Source: Saprospirales bacterium (GTDB lineage Bacteria; Bacteroidota; Bacteroidia; Chitinophagales; Saprospiraceae). Taken from it: a stretch of DNA of 64,000 nucleotides. Below are positions 41,891 through 50,088 of the stretch, piece by piece (the first letter of the stretch is position 1; the number at the start of each line of letters is the position of its first letter). The stretch is from positions 186,001 to 250,000 of the forward strand of contig JADJTT010000008.1 of the NCBI GenBank assembly GCA_016711045.1, read 5' to 3'. The notes under the pieces are model-generated. The model saw only the letters and a program-made list of their open reading frames with translations. It was not told the DNA's origin and did no database searches. Position numbers and translations under genes: made by a program.

Positions 41891-42874
41891 TCAAAATGCC
41901 GGTTTATTCGGCTTGTTGTCCAGTATTGCTTCGATCCGCTCCATGACCGCAGGGGTGAGTTTGCCCAGCACCTCCAGCGCAGTGAGGTTTTCTTCCAGGT
42001 GTCCGATCCTGGAGGCGCCAAGGATTACCGTGCTCACATGCGGATTTTTCAGGCACCAGGCCACGGCCAGTTTGGCCATGGAGGTATTCAATTCCTGGGC
42101 TACCTCGTTGAGTTTTCGTACTTTTTCCAGTCGTTTGGGGGTTAGAGAACGCTCCCGCAGCCATTCCAGTCCTTCCATACTGAGGCGTGTCCCTTCCGGT
42201 AATTTTCCCAGGTATTTGTCTGTGAGCACCCCGGAGGCCAGGGGCGACCAGATGGTATTGCCCATGCCGACGGTTTTATAGATCTGGCCGAATTCCACTT
42301 CCACTTTTTCCCGTTTGAACATATTGTACTCGGGTTGTTCCATCGTAGGGCCAATGAGGTTTAGCCGGGCGGCAACCATGTGGGCTTCCATGATCTCCTG
42401 GGCCGACCATTCGGATGTGCCCCAATAGAGGACCTTTCCCTGCTGGATCAGGTGATTCATCGCCCAGACGGTTTCTTCGATGGGCGTGTTTTTATCGGGC
42501 CGGTGACAAAAGAAGAGGTCGAGGTAGTCGACCTGAAGCCGATGGAGGGCAGCATGGCAAGCTTCGAATACGTGTTTGCGGCTCAGACCGGACTGGTTGG
42601 GCATTTTCCCGCCGTCGCCAAAGAAAACCTTGGAAGAAACCAGGTAGGAACTCCGGTCCCATTTCAGTTTGTGCAGAATGCGTCCCATTACCCGCTCCGA
42701 TTCACCGCGGGCATACGTTTCGGCGTTGTCGAAAAAATTGATGCCATTTTCATAGGCTACTACCATCAGGTTTTCGGCGGTGGCATCATCGATCTGCTTT
42801 CCAAACGTAAGCCACGATCCGAGCGATAAGGCGCTCACCTGCAAGCCAGCGTTTCCAAGTCGGCGATATTCCAT
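41891..42874 (-). CDS. aldo/keto reductase of the Kv-beta-like (AKR6) type
   Basis: 327 aa from the ATG at 42874 (MEYRRLGNAGLQVSALSLGS); upstream in-frame codons lie in the hairpin region. The catalytic tetrad is Asp49 and Tyr54 (FFDNAETYARGESE), Lys82 (SKVFF) and His124 (FFCHRPD). C-terminal WSPLASGVLTDKYLGKLPEG and VILGASRIGHLEENLTAL are the coenzyme-binding region; the sequence is closest to the potassium-channel beta-subunit/YghZ subgroup. It reduces carbonyls with NADPH; the substrate is unknown. Upstream lie two hairpins and a YceI gene. Confidence 0.93.
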   Translation of the reverse strand: MEYRRLGNAGLQVSALSLGSWLTFGKQIDDATAENLMVVAYENGINFFDNAETYARGESERVMGRILHKLKWDRSSYLVSSKVFFGDGGKMPNQSGLSRKHVFEACHAALHRLQVDYLDLFFCHRPDKNTPIEETVWAMNHLIQQGKVLYWGTSEWSAQEIMEAHMVAARLNLIGPTMEQPEYNMFKREKVEVEFGQIYKTVGMGNTIWSPLASGVLTDKYLGKLPEGTRLSMEGLEWLRERSLTPKRLEKVRKLNEVAQELNTSMAKLAVAWCLKNPHVSTVILGASRIGHLEENLTALEVLGKLTPAVMERIEAILDNKPNKPAF

Positions 42875-42903
42875 ATAGTTTTGTATTTGATAAATGATCA
42901 ATC

Positions 42904-42963
42904 AAAATTTTTACGGAAAGAGATATCGAACCCGGGCTTGATATCTCTTTCCGTAAAAATTTT
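42904..42963. terminator. 24-bp-arm palindrome
   Basis: Perfect arms 42904-42927 (AAAATTTTTACGGAAAGAGA...) and 42940-42963 with a 12-bp loop around CCCGGG. It lies between the YceI stop (43073) and the reductase start. Together with the next hairpin it gives two consecutive strong structures, so it may terminate leftward read-through or be a dispersed repeat. Confidence 0.6.
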
Positions 42964-43008
42964 CATATGTGCACAGAAGTGGAAAAATAAGGAACAATTT
43001 GACAAAAG

Positions 43009-43044
43009 CGAAACGGCCCGGCAGAATTCTACCGGGCCGTTTCG
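43009..43044 (-). terminator. terminator of the first YceI gene
   Basis: CGAAACGGCCCGG (43009-43021) pairs with its complement (43032-43044), loop of 10; the minus strand continues with CTTTTGTC. 28 bp past the stop at 43073. Confidence 0.8.
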
Positions 43045-43072
43045 TCAATGGTCTTGCCTGATGGAAAACCGA

Positions 43073-43717
43073 TCAGATCACTTTCACCATCAAATCCAGA
43101 TGAATGGTTATCAAATCGTTTACCTGAACCAATCCCATCATAGGACTGGGAGGTTCCAGGCGGTAGTCGGATAAAAAGATGTCCTTATTTCCTTTAAATT
43201 GGAAGTGGTCATCGGAGATCTTTTTCCCCAGTACATCCATTTTTACCACTTTTTCGATCCCCGCAATGGAAATCGAGGTGGTCGCTTTCATCGAGACCCA
43301 GTCCGTGGTTTCCGTCAACTTTTTCCCGGTGGCGGGAATCGCATCGAGCAGCTCGATCTGAATATGCGGATATTTATCCCCTTTCAGCGTTTCGAACATG
43401 TCTTTATTCATAATGCGATTGCCGCAATCAAACCGGGAGGAGGGAATCCGGAGTTTGGTCTCAGAAAACACGATTTTCTGCCCGCTGCCCGTATCGCTCA
43501 TTTTCATTGAATAGGTACTGAACTGCTCCTTACAATTGCACTGGAAGGTGTTGATGTTGGTAGAGCCCAACAAATACAATTTGCTGGATTCTTCAATAGT
43601 GAATTGAGAAGGGAGGATCAGGCTTGTGTCAATGTCGAGCGCGAGGAGGAGCGGGCAAAGTAGGATGAAGAGAATTGGAAGGGTGTAATGCCTTTTGTTG
43701 TTTGTCAGGTGATACAT
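43073..43717 (-). CDS. YceI-family protein, exported
   Basis: 214 aa. An N-terminal hydrophobic segment (LPILFILLCPLLLALDIDTS) suggests export. The YceI lipocalin-like fold is indicated by SKLYLLGSTNINTFQCNC, RFDCGNRIMNKDMFETLKGDKYPHIQIEL (family HxxMxxxLxxxxHPxI-like region) and SISIAGIEKVVKMDV. YceI proteins bind a polyisoprenoid lipid in the periplasm. It is a neighbour of a second, distinct YceI gene at 43839-44417, both leftward. Confidence 0.88.
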   Translation of the reverse strand: MYHLTNNKRHYTLPILFILLCPLLLALDIDTSLILPSQFTIEESSKLYLLGSTNINTFQCNCKEQFSTYSMKMSDTGSGQKIVFSETKLRIPSSRFDCGNRIMNKDMFETLKGDKYPHIQIELLDAIPATGKKLTETTDWVSMKATTSISIAGIEKVVKMDVLGKKISDDHFQFKGNKDIFLSDYRLEPPSPMMGLVQVNDLITIHLDLMVKVI

Positions 43718-43741
43718 AGTGATTTGAGTTTAAAAGGACCC

Positions 43742-43763
43742 GGAGCAGGTTGCAACCTGCTCC
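43742..43763. terminator. perfect 22-bp palindrome between the two YceI genes
   Basis: GGAGCAGGTTGCAACCTGCTCC split into two halves is self-complementary; on the minus strand it is followed by a short TCCTTTT. It may terminate the second YceI gene (stop at 43839). Confidence 0.5.
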
Positions 43764-43838
43764 AGATTCAATTGGTGAGTAAACCCAAAAAACCGAAAAA
43801 AAGTTCCCTTTTCCGGAGAAATCAGGCCGGTTAAATAC

Positions 43839-44417
43839 CTATTTCATAAGGGTAATGTCGAAGTTAACCGTCACGTCATCGCCTGTGGTCAATGCCCCCA
43901 TCATAGCGGTGGGCGGCGACACGTTGAAATCAGTCATCTTAAGGGCTTTGGAGCCTTTGAAATTCAGGCTACCGTCGGACATCAGTTTGCCGTCTACCGA
44001 CATAGTGATCGAACGCTTGGCGCCGGCGATGGTCAGGTTACCTGTGGTTTTCACCCGGTAGCCCGTTGCCGTTTTTTCGATCCCATCTACCCGGACAAGC
44101 TGATAGGAAATCAGGCTGTACTCCTTGTATTTCAAGGCGCCGTGTGTTTTTCCATCCATAATAGAGCCTTTGGAGCTCTTGATGGAAGTAACCGGAACAC
44201 TGATCTCCAGGCTGTTAATCCCGGTTAAGGCGTTGTCGGTAAGGACGAAGGTTCCCTGGCCTTTAAGGTCATTGACGGTGGACGTCCAATCATGGAGGTT
44301 GGAACTGCCGCTTACGGTCATAGAGCTTTTGGAGAGTTTATAGGAACTTTGTCCCTGTGCTAAGGGCAAGGTGAGGAGGAATATACCTGCTACCCACAAT
44401 ATGATATTTGCTTTCAT
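43839..44417 (-). CDS. YceI-family periplasmic protein
   Basis: 192 aa. Signal peptide (MKANIILWVAGIFLLTLPLAQG), then YKLSKSSMTVSGSSNLHDWT, the VTSIKSSKGSIMDGKTHGALKYKEYSLISY block, GNLTIAGAKRSITMSV and a final barrel strand DDVTVNFDITLMK. Same fold as the protein at 43073-43717 but only distantly similar. It probably binds isoprenoid-type lipids; in Bacteroidota such proteins also accompany respiratory chain genes, none of which is adjacent here. Confidence 0.9.
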   Translation of the reverse strand: MKANIILWVAGIFLLTLPLAQGQSSYKLSKSSMTVSGSSNLHDWTSTVNDLKGQGTFVLTDNALTGINSLEISVPVTSIKSSKGSIMDGKTHGALKYKEYSLISYQLVRVDGIEKTATGYRVKTTGNLTIAGAKRSITMSVDGKLMSDGSLNFKGSKALKMTDFNVSPPTAMMGALTTGDDVTVNFDITLMK

Positions 44418-44618
44418 GGCAAAAAAATTGGTTCGGACAAAAGTAGAAACTACCCCTTCTGCGGGGAATGAACTTTGTCAACCTCGACCTTGATATAAAT
44501 CAGGGGTGAGGGTGATTTTAATCATTTTTTGGGGAAATTGTCGGATGTGTGCTCTTTGCGTTGGCGTTGCAGATAGGAGTCCAATCGGGAATCCTTTCCA
44601 TACCTGTTCCCCACTTTT

Positions 44619-45350
44619 CTACTTAAACTTTATCCAACCACTTTGTGCAGATTCGCCATTCATCAGGTCGAGCAGGGAAGATTCTACCGTGATGGTTTTT
44701 CCATCGATCACCGCGCCGGGAATGGTGGTTTTTTTCACGTTGCCCGGCAGGTGGTAGATGGTGGTAAAGGTGGCCGACTCCATAAAAAGGGACAGCATAC
44801 CCATATCTTCGTCGTTGACTTCTTCGTTGCCCAGGCTGGGGGAACTTAACCGGGATAGTTTTTTGCCTTTCAGGGAGAACATCTCGGCCGCCTTGGAAGT
44901 AAGCAAAAGGCCCTTGCCCATTTCACCTCCCTGCATGCCATCGCTCGATACCTTATCCAGGTTTTTCAGGAAATAGTCTATTTCTTCCACATTTTCAAAA
45001 TCGAGTCCAAACTGCATCACCATTTTGTCTTGCTCGTCGCTCATTTGGATCTTCATAAAGCCCCGTTTAAACACCTCCGGTCTGGAGAGTTCGGCAATTT
45101 CCTGTGGATTAGCATCCTTGAAATAGATCACGGAATCGATCTCGACCCCATCAAGGCTGTTGGCTTCGCCTTCTTCTGTGGCACTTGCCAGCAATTCCTT
45201 CATAGATTCATCCATGATCGCACTCATGTCTATGGTGTACAGGTAGGTGCCGCTACCATCTTTTTTCAAATAAACTTCCTCCAGGATCTCAAAACAACTG
45301 GTAAAAAGAAGTGGAGACAGGGTCAGGAACAGAATAGCCAGACGTTTCAT
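44619..45350 (-). CDS. lipoprotein of unknown function
   Basis: 243 aa. Lipoprotein signal peptide with LFTSC (Cys19). The mature part has an acidic, two-domain look: EVYLKKDGSGTYLYTIDMSA, then DSVIYFKDANPQEIAEL, FGLDFENVEEIDYFLKNLDK and FTTIYHLPGNVKKTTIPGAV. Similar proteins are scattered through Bacteroidota without an assigned role. The order is divergent from the ATPase gene at 45465, with 114 bp between them. Confidence 0.75.
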   Translation of the reverse strand: MKRLAILFLTLSPLLFTSCFEILEEVYLKKDGSGTYLYTIDMSAIMDESMKELLASATEEGEANSLDGVEIDSVIYFKDANPQEIAELSRPEVFKRGFMKIQMSDEQDKMVMQFGLDFENVEEIDYFLKNLDKVSSDGMQGGEMGKGLLLTSKAAEMFSLKGKKLSRLSSPSLGNEEVNDEDMGMLSLFMESATFTTIYHLPGNVKKTTIPGAVIDGKTITVESSLLDLMNGESAQSGWIKFK

Positions 45351-45464
45351 ATCGGTATGTTAGGCAGGTGAATCAATAGGGCGGCAAGGTACGGCAAAGT
45401 TTCTTACCTTGCACAACCTTTAGCACCCCAACTTGTTTCTATCAGCGGCTAAACCGACTGTTAA

Positions 45465-46940
45465 ATGAATGAAATCCAAACACTGGGCCAGTTAAGAGCC
45501 TCCGGCTACCGGCCGCGTTCTGTAAAGGAAGAAATGCGCGCCAACCTGGTTCGTTTTCTGAAAAACAAAGACCGGATTTTCGAGGGGGTCATCGGCTTTG
45601 ATGATACCGTGCTTCCCGATATTGAGCGGGCGATCTTGTCCCGGCACAATATTTTGCTCCTCGGCTTGCGTGGGCAGGCAAAAACCCGCATCGCCCGCTT
45701 GTTGGTGCACCTGATGGATGAGTACATCCCCATTGTCAGAGGCAGCGAACTGAACGACGATCCCCTGGCGCCGATCTCCCGCTTTGCCCACGACCTGATT
45801 GCCGAGATGGGCGACGATACGCCCGTAGAATGGGTGCACCGCGATTCGAGGTATGTCGAAAAACTCGCTACGCCCGATGTGAGCGTGGCCGACCTGATCG
45901 GGGATGTGGACCCCATCAAGGCCGCTTCCCTGAAACTGCCCTATTCCGATGAACGGGTCATTCATTTCGGCCTGGTGCCGAGGGCACACCGGGGCGTGTT
46001 TGTCATCAATGAATTGCCCGATCTTCAGGCGCGTATCCAGGTCTCGCTGTTCAACATCCTCCAGGAAGGCGATATTCAGATCCGGGGCTTCAAATTGAGG
46101 CTTCCGCTCGATATTCAGTTTGTCTTTACTGCCAACCCGGAAGATTATACCAACCGCGGAAGCATCATTACGCCGTTGAAAGACCGTATCGAGAGCCAGA
46201 TTCTCACGCATTACCCCAAGACCATTGACATTGCCAGGCAGATCACCCGGCAGGAAGCGCAGTTGGCAGATGAACAACGCAAAGTAGTGCGTGTGCCGGA
46301 GTTGCTCGAGATCCTGCTCGAACAGATTGCCTTCGAAGCGCGCGACAGTGAGTATGTCGATGAAAAGAGCGGCGTTTCGGCCCGCCTGAGCATTTCGGGG
46401 TACGAAAACCTCGTCAGTACGGCCGAACGGCGCATGCTGATAAATGGCGCCAAAAAAACGACTGCCCGGTTGACCGATTTCTGGGGCGTGGTGCCTGCCA
46501 TCACAGGGAAAGTCGAACTGGTCTATGAAGGAGAACAGGAAGGGCCTTACGCAGTGGCGATCTCCCTGTTGGGACAGGCGATCAAAAAGCTGTTCCTCCA
46601 GTATTTTCCCAATCCGGATAAACTGAAGAAGGGGCAGGAGCGAGATCCGTTCGGCGTGATCCGTACCTGGTTTTCCGCCGGTCATTCGGTCGATATGCTC
46701 AACGACGCCTCCGATGCGGATTTTAAAAAGGCTCTGGAAAGTGTAGCAGGCCTGGGCAAATTAGTCGAGTCGCTGGGGATGCCGGAGGAGGATCGCTACC
46801 TTCTGATGGAACTGGCTCTCCACGGGCTAGCTGAATTTAACGTCATCAACAAGGAATTTCTGGAATCCAGGTTCTCTTTCCGCGACCTGCTCGCAGGTAT
46901 GCTCGATGACGATTTTGACGATGACGATTTCAATGAATAA
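45465..46940 (+). CDS. MoxR/ChlI-type AAA+ ATPase
   Basis: 491 aa. Walker A is GLRGQAKT (67-74). The Walker B region reads VFVINELPDL, with Asn where most AAA+ proteins have Asp. Further landmarks are QVSLFNILQEGDIQIRGF and FVFTANPEDYTNRGSIITPLKDR (sensor I). A C-terminal region (about 330-491) with DDDFDDDDFNE at the end is unique to this subgroup, annotated as sigma-54-interaction or Mg-chelatase-like. These ATPases usually pair with a von Willebrand A protein; none follows here. Its role is unknown; protein-complex remodelling is inferred. A strong terminator follows, so it is probably monocistronic. Confidence 0.85.
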   Translation: MNEIQTLGQLRASGYRPRSVKEEMRANLVRFLKNKDRIFEGVIGFDDTVLPDIERAILSRHNILLLGLRGQAKTRIARLLVHLMDEYIPIVRGSELNDDPLAPISRFAHDLIAEMGDDTPVEWVHRDSRYVEKLATPDVSVADLIGDVDPIKAASLKLPYSDERVIHFGLVPRAHRGVFVINELPDLQARIQVSLFNILQEGDIQIRGFKLRLPLDIQFVFTANPEDYTNRGSIITPLKDRIESQILTHYPKTIDIARQITRQEAQLADEQRKVVRVPELLEILLEQIAFEARDSEYVDEKSGVSARLSISGYENLVSTAERRMLINGAKKTTARLTDFWGVVPAITGKVELVYEGEQEGPYAVAISLLGQAIKKLFLQYFPNPDKLKKGQERDPFGVIRTWFSAGHSVDMLNDASDADFKKALESVAGLGKLVESLGMPEEDRYLLMELALHGLAEFNVINKEFLESRFSFRDLLAGMLDDDFDDDDFNE

Positions 46941-46947
46941 ACAATAT

Positions 46948-46995
46948 AAAGCAAAGGGTTATAGGGCCCACGTGGGCCCTATAACCCTTTGCTTT
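46948..46995. terminator. perfect 48-bp palindrome, terminator of the ATPase gene
   Basis: AAAGCAAAGGGTTATAGGGC (46948-46967) with CCAC and then its exact complement to 46995 (centre CAC-GTG), followed by TTGTG. It starts 7 bp after the TAA at 46938. Confidence 0.85.
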
Positions 46996-47021
46996 TTGTG
47001 CTTACTATAATTCATTAAGCG

Positions 47022-47636
47022 ATGCTGTTTGCCGTACACCCGGTAGATCCGGAGCCTCGAAAAGTACAACGCATAGTGGAAACCCTTCAGGAAGGAGGGG
47101 TCATTGCGTACCCGACAGATACCATATACGGCTTGGGTTGTGACCTGATGCAACCAAAAGCCATCGAACGGATTTACCGCATCCGGCATTTGGACCCTCA
47201 AAAGGCGCTCTTAACCCTGATCTGCAGGGATATCAGTCAGGTGGCCAAATATGCCCATCAGATCGACAACGAAATTTTCCGGTTGATGAAAAAAAACCTG
47301 CCGGGACCTTTCACCTTTATTTTGCGCGCCAGCAATCAATTGCCCAAAACCCTGAAAAACAGAAAAGGAACGATCGGCATCCGGATACCGGACCACAAGA
47401 TCTCCCAATCTATCCTTGAGTTGTTGGACGGTCCGATGCTCTCCGCATCGCTGCGTTCGGATGACGACCTCCTGGAATATGAGAACGATCCGGAAGAGAT
47501 TCAGGCACACTTCGGGCATCAGTTGGACATGGTAGTCGATGGCGGAATTGGGGGCAGAACCCCTTCTGCGGTGGTCGACTGCACCGGAGAGGAAGCACAT
47601 GTCATCCGGGAAGGAGCAGTACCCCTTCGATTTTAA
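47022..47636 (+). CDS. YrdC/Sua5/YciO-family protein (threonylcarbamoyl-AMP synthase-like)
   Basis: 204 aa. The YrdC fold is plain: ETLQEGGVIAYPTDTIYGLGCDLMQPKAIERIYRIRHLDPQKALLTLIC, PGPFTFIL, and GTIGIRIPDHKISQSIL. The motif normally reading STSAN is SASLRSDDD here, placing it on the YciO side, whose activity in making threonylcarbamoyl-adenylate for tRNA t6A is uncertain. No Sua5 C-terminal extension is present. It stands alone between the ATPase terminator and the TonB-receptor gene. Confidence 0.88.
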   Translation: MLFAVHPVDPEPRKVQRIVETLQEGGVIAYPTDTIYGLGCDLMQPKAIERIYRIRHLDPQKALLTLICRDISQVAKYAHQIDNEIFRLMKKNLPGPFTFILRASNQLPKTLKNRKGTIGIRIPDHKISQSILELLDGPMLSASLRSDDDLLEYENDPEEIQAHFGHQLDMVVDGGIGGRTPSAVVDCTGEEAHVIREGAVPLRF

Positions 47637-47735
47637 CGCGTTGACGCTCAAAAAGACGGATTCCTGACCAAATGCCTTGCGGGAAAGCTTTATCTTTGCC
47701 GCGCTTTCCAAAGAGGGAAGTAAAAATCAAGGCAT

Positions 47736-50027
47736 ATGAAAATTCGCATACTTTTTCCGCTACTCATTTTGATGAGTTCCACTGCGTTCCTTATGGCACA
47801 AACCGGAGGTATTCGGGGAAATATCTTCGATAAAACCAGTGGGGAACCCATACTCTTTGGTACGGTGGTTCTGCAGGGTACTACCTTCGGTACCAATACC
47901 GATCTCGATGGTTTCTTCAGCATGCCCAATATTCCGGTGGGGGCCTACAATCTGGTTGTGACCTATATCGGTTACGACAGCCTGAGTGTGCCGATAGAGA
48001 TCAAGTCCGGGACTTATTCCTATCAGCGCCTGTTTATGGAAGAAAGCAGTATCCAACTGGGCACCGTAAATGTATCGGCCCGGAAGGAAAAGGCCAAGAC
48101 GGATGTCCAGATCTCGGAGGTTACCCTTACGCCCAGGCAGATACAGGCGCTGCCTTCTACGGGGGGCGACCCGGATATTGCCCAATACCTCACCGTGTTG
48201 CCCGGGATCATTTCCTCCGGCGACCAGGGAGGGCAGCTTTACATCCGGGGCGGGGCACCTATTCAGAACCTGATCCTGCTCGACGGGATGACGATTTACA
48301 ACCCTTTCCACTCCATTGGATTCTATTCCGTATTTGAAACAGAGACGATTCGCAGTGTGGACGTGCTTACCGGCGGATTTAATGCGGAATACGGGGGGCG
48401 GATCTCCTCCGTGCTCGATATTCGCACCCGGGAGGGCAATATGAAAAAGCTGGGTGGATTGGTTTCTGCCAGCCCGTTTATGGCACGCGGGGTGATCGAG
48501 GGGCCCATTAAGAAATTGGAAGAAGATGGCGGAGGCAGTTCCTCTTTTATGTTTACGGCCAAGCATTCCTACATCGACCAGACCTCGAAATACCTGTATT
48601 CTTATGCCAAATCGGCATTGGATTCGACCAATAACCTGCCTTTCAATTTTACTGATTTTTACGGAAAATTATCTTTTCTGACCGGCAACGGTACCAAGTT
48701 CAACCTCTTCGGTTTCAATTTCCGGGACGGAGTGAGCTATCAGGCCGCTACGCTGGATTGGAACTCTTCAGGCGGGGGCCTTAATTTCACGGTTGTTCCG
48801 CCAAATTCCAATCTCATTTTTGGAGGCACCGTGGCTTATTCAGATTACCTGATCACCCTTCAGGAGTCAGGGGAGGATCCCCGCATGAGCCGGATCGGCA
48901 ATGTATCGGCCCTGCTCGATTTTACGTATTTCGGAGGAAAAAGCGAGCTCAAATACGGGGTGTTGTTTAATGGGATCAACACCGATTTTGTGTTCAGGAA
49001 TTTCCTGGATATCACCATCCAGCAAAAGGATTTCACTACGGAACTGGCAGGTTTTCTCGTCTACAAGCAGCGACTTGGCAATTGGATCGTAGAGCCCAGT
49101 TTGCGTATTCAACTCTATGCTTCTCAGGGAAATACGACCTTTGAACCGCGCTTTGGCGCTAAATATAATGCCAGCAGGCGCGTCCGGTTGAAGTTTGCTG
49201 GAGGGATGTACTCTCAAAACCTGCTCAGCAGCGTCAATGAGCGCGATGTCGTCAACCTCTTCGTCGGCTTCCTCACCGGACCGGAGCAAACGATCTATAC
49301 GCCCGGAACGGAGACCCCTACCAGCCACCGCCTCCAGAAGGCCTACCATGGCATTGCAGGAGTGGAGATAGATCTGGCTGACAACCTGGAATTAAACGTG
49401 GAAGGGTATTACAAAGGCTTTACCCAACTGATTAGCCTCAACCGCAATAAATTGAGCCAGCAGGACCCGGATTTCGCCACCGAAACAGGCGAAGCTTATG
49501 GGGCCGACCTTTCTGTTCGCTATGAAATCCCGCATTTGTATTTGTGGGGTACCTACTCCCTTACTTATGTCAACCGGGACAATGGCGAACAGGTATATCC
49601 TACCGTATTCGACCGCAGGCATAATGTCAACCTCCTCGCATCCTATGGGTTTGGGGAAAATAACCGGTGGGAATTGGGGCTTCGCTGGAACTTCGGCTCC
49701 GCGTTCCCTTTCACCCAGACACTTGGTTTTTACCCGTTTGTCAATTTCCTGGAGCAGGGACTCGATACCGACCCGAAGACGGATAATCCACCGCTGGGCA
49801 TCATTTACACGGATGAACTGAACGGAGGCCGGCTAATCTCCTTCCATCGCCTGGATGCCTCTTTAAAGCGGACCTTCGAGTTTTCCAAAGATCTCAACCT
49901 GGAAGTAACGGCCAGTGTAACCAATGCCTACAATCGGCGCAATATCTTCTACATCGACCGCACGACCGCCGAACGGGTAGACCAATTGCCGGTATTGCCG
50001 AGTTTGGCGGTGACTATGCATTTCTGA
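47736..50027 (+). CDS. TonB-dependent receptor with carboxypeptidase-regulatory-like domain
   Basis: 763 aa with a signal peptide (MKIRILFPLLILMSSTAFLMA). The N-terminal beta-sandwich (about 25-105; GNIFDKTSGEPILFGTVVLQ, TNTDLDGFFSMPNIPVGAY) precedes the plug (about 125-235: GGQLYIRGGAPIQNLILLDG, NAEYGGRISSVLDIRTREG), and a 22-strand-type barrel ends PVLPSLAVTMHF. No SusD partner follows, so it is not a SusCD pair; it may import a siderophore, vitamin or peptide, unresolved. Short-spaced to nothing; terminator at 50038-50077. Confidence 0.93.
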   Translation: MKIRILFPLLILMSSTAFLMAQTGGIRGNIFDKTSGEPILFGTVVLQGTTFGTNTDLDGFFSMPNIPVGAYNLVVTYIGYDSLSVPIEIKSGTYSYQRLFMEESSIQLGTVNVSARKEKAKTDVQISEVTLTPRQIQALPSTGGDPDIAQYLTVLPGIISSGDQGGQLYIRGGAPIQNLILLDGMTIYNPFHSIGFYSVFETETIRSVDVLTGGFNAEYGGRISSVLDIRTREGNMKKLGGLVSASPFMARGVIEGPIKKLEEDGGGSSSFMFTAKHSYIDQTSKYLYSYAKSALDSTNNLPFNFTDFYGKLSFLTGNGTKFNLFGFNFRDGVSYQAATLDWNSSGGGLNFTVVPPNSNLIFGGTVAYSDYLITLQESGEDPRMSRIGNVSALLDFTYFGGKSELKYGVLFNGINTDFVFRNFLDITIQQKDFTTELAGFLVYKQRLGNWIVEPSLRIQLYASQGNTTFEPRFGAKYNASRRVRLKFAGGMYSQNLLSSVNERDVVNLFVGFLTGPEQTIYTPGTETPTSHRLQKAYHGIAGVEIDLADNLELNVEGYYKGFTQLISLNRNKLSQQDPDFATETGEAYGADLSVRYEIPHLYLWGTYSLTYVNRDNGEQVYPTVFDRRHNVNLLASYGFGENNRWELGLRWNFGSAFPFTQTLGFYPFVNFLEQGLDTDPKTDNPPLGIIYTDELNGGRLISFHRLDASLKRTFEFSKDLNLEVTASVTNAYNRRNIFYIDRTTAERVDQLPVLPSLAVTMHF

Positions 50028-50037
50028 TACCGGGGAT

Positions 50038-50077
50038 AAAAAAAGAGCCTGACGGATTCCGTCAGGCTCTTTTTTTT
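50038..50077. terminator. bidirectional terminator
   Basis: GAGCCTGACGG and CCGTCAGGCTC around a 3-nt loop with 7-bp A/T flanks (A-run 50038-50044, T-run from 50071). Lies between the TonB-receptor stop and the convergent 1497-aa gene. Confidence 0.93.
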
Positions 50078-50088
50078 TGGAAGTATTT

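Noticed and set aside
45465..46940. Asn in Walker B (VFVINELPDL) as evidence of a dead ATPase
   Set aside because: The surrounding NELPDLQARIQ block looks like a family feature, so I did not list it as a defect.
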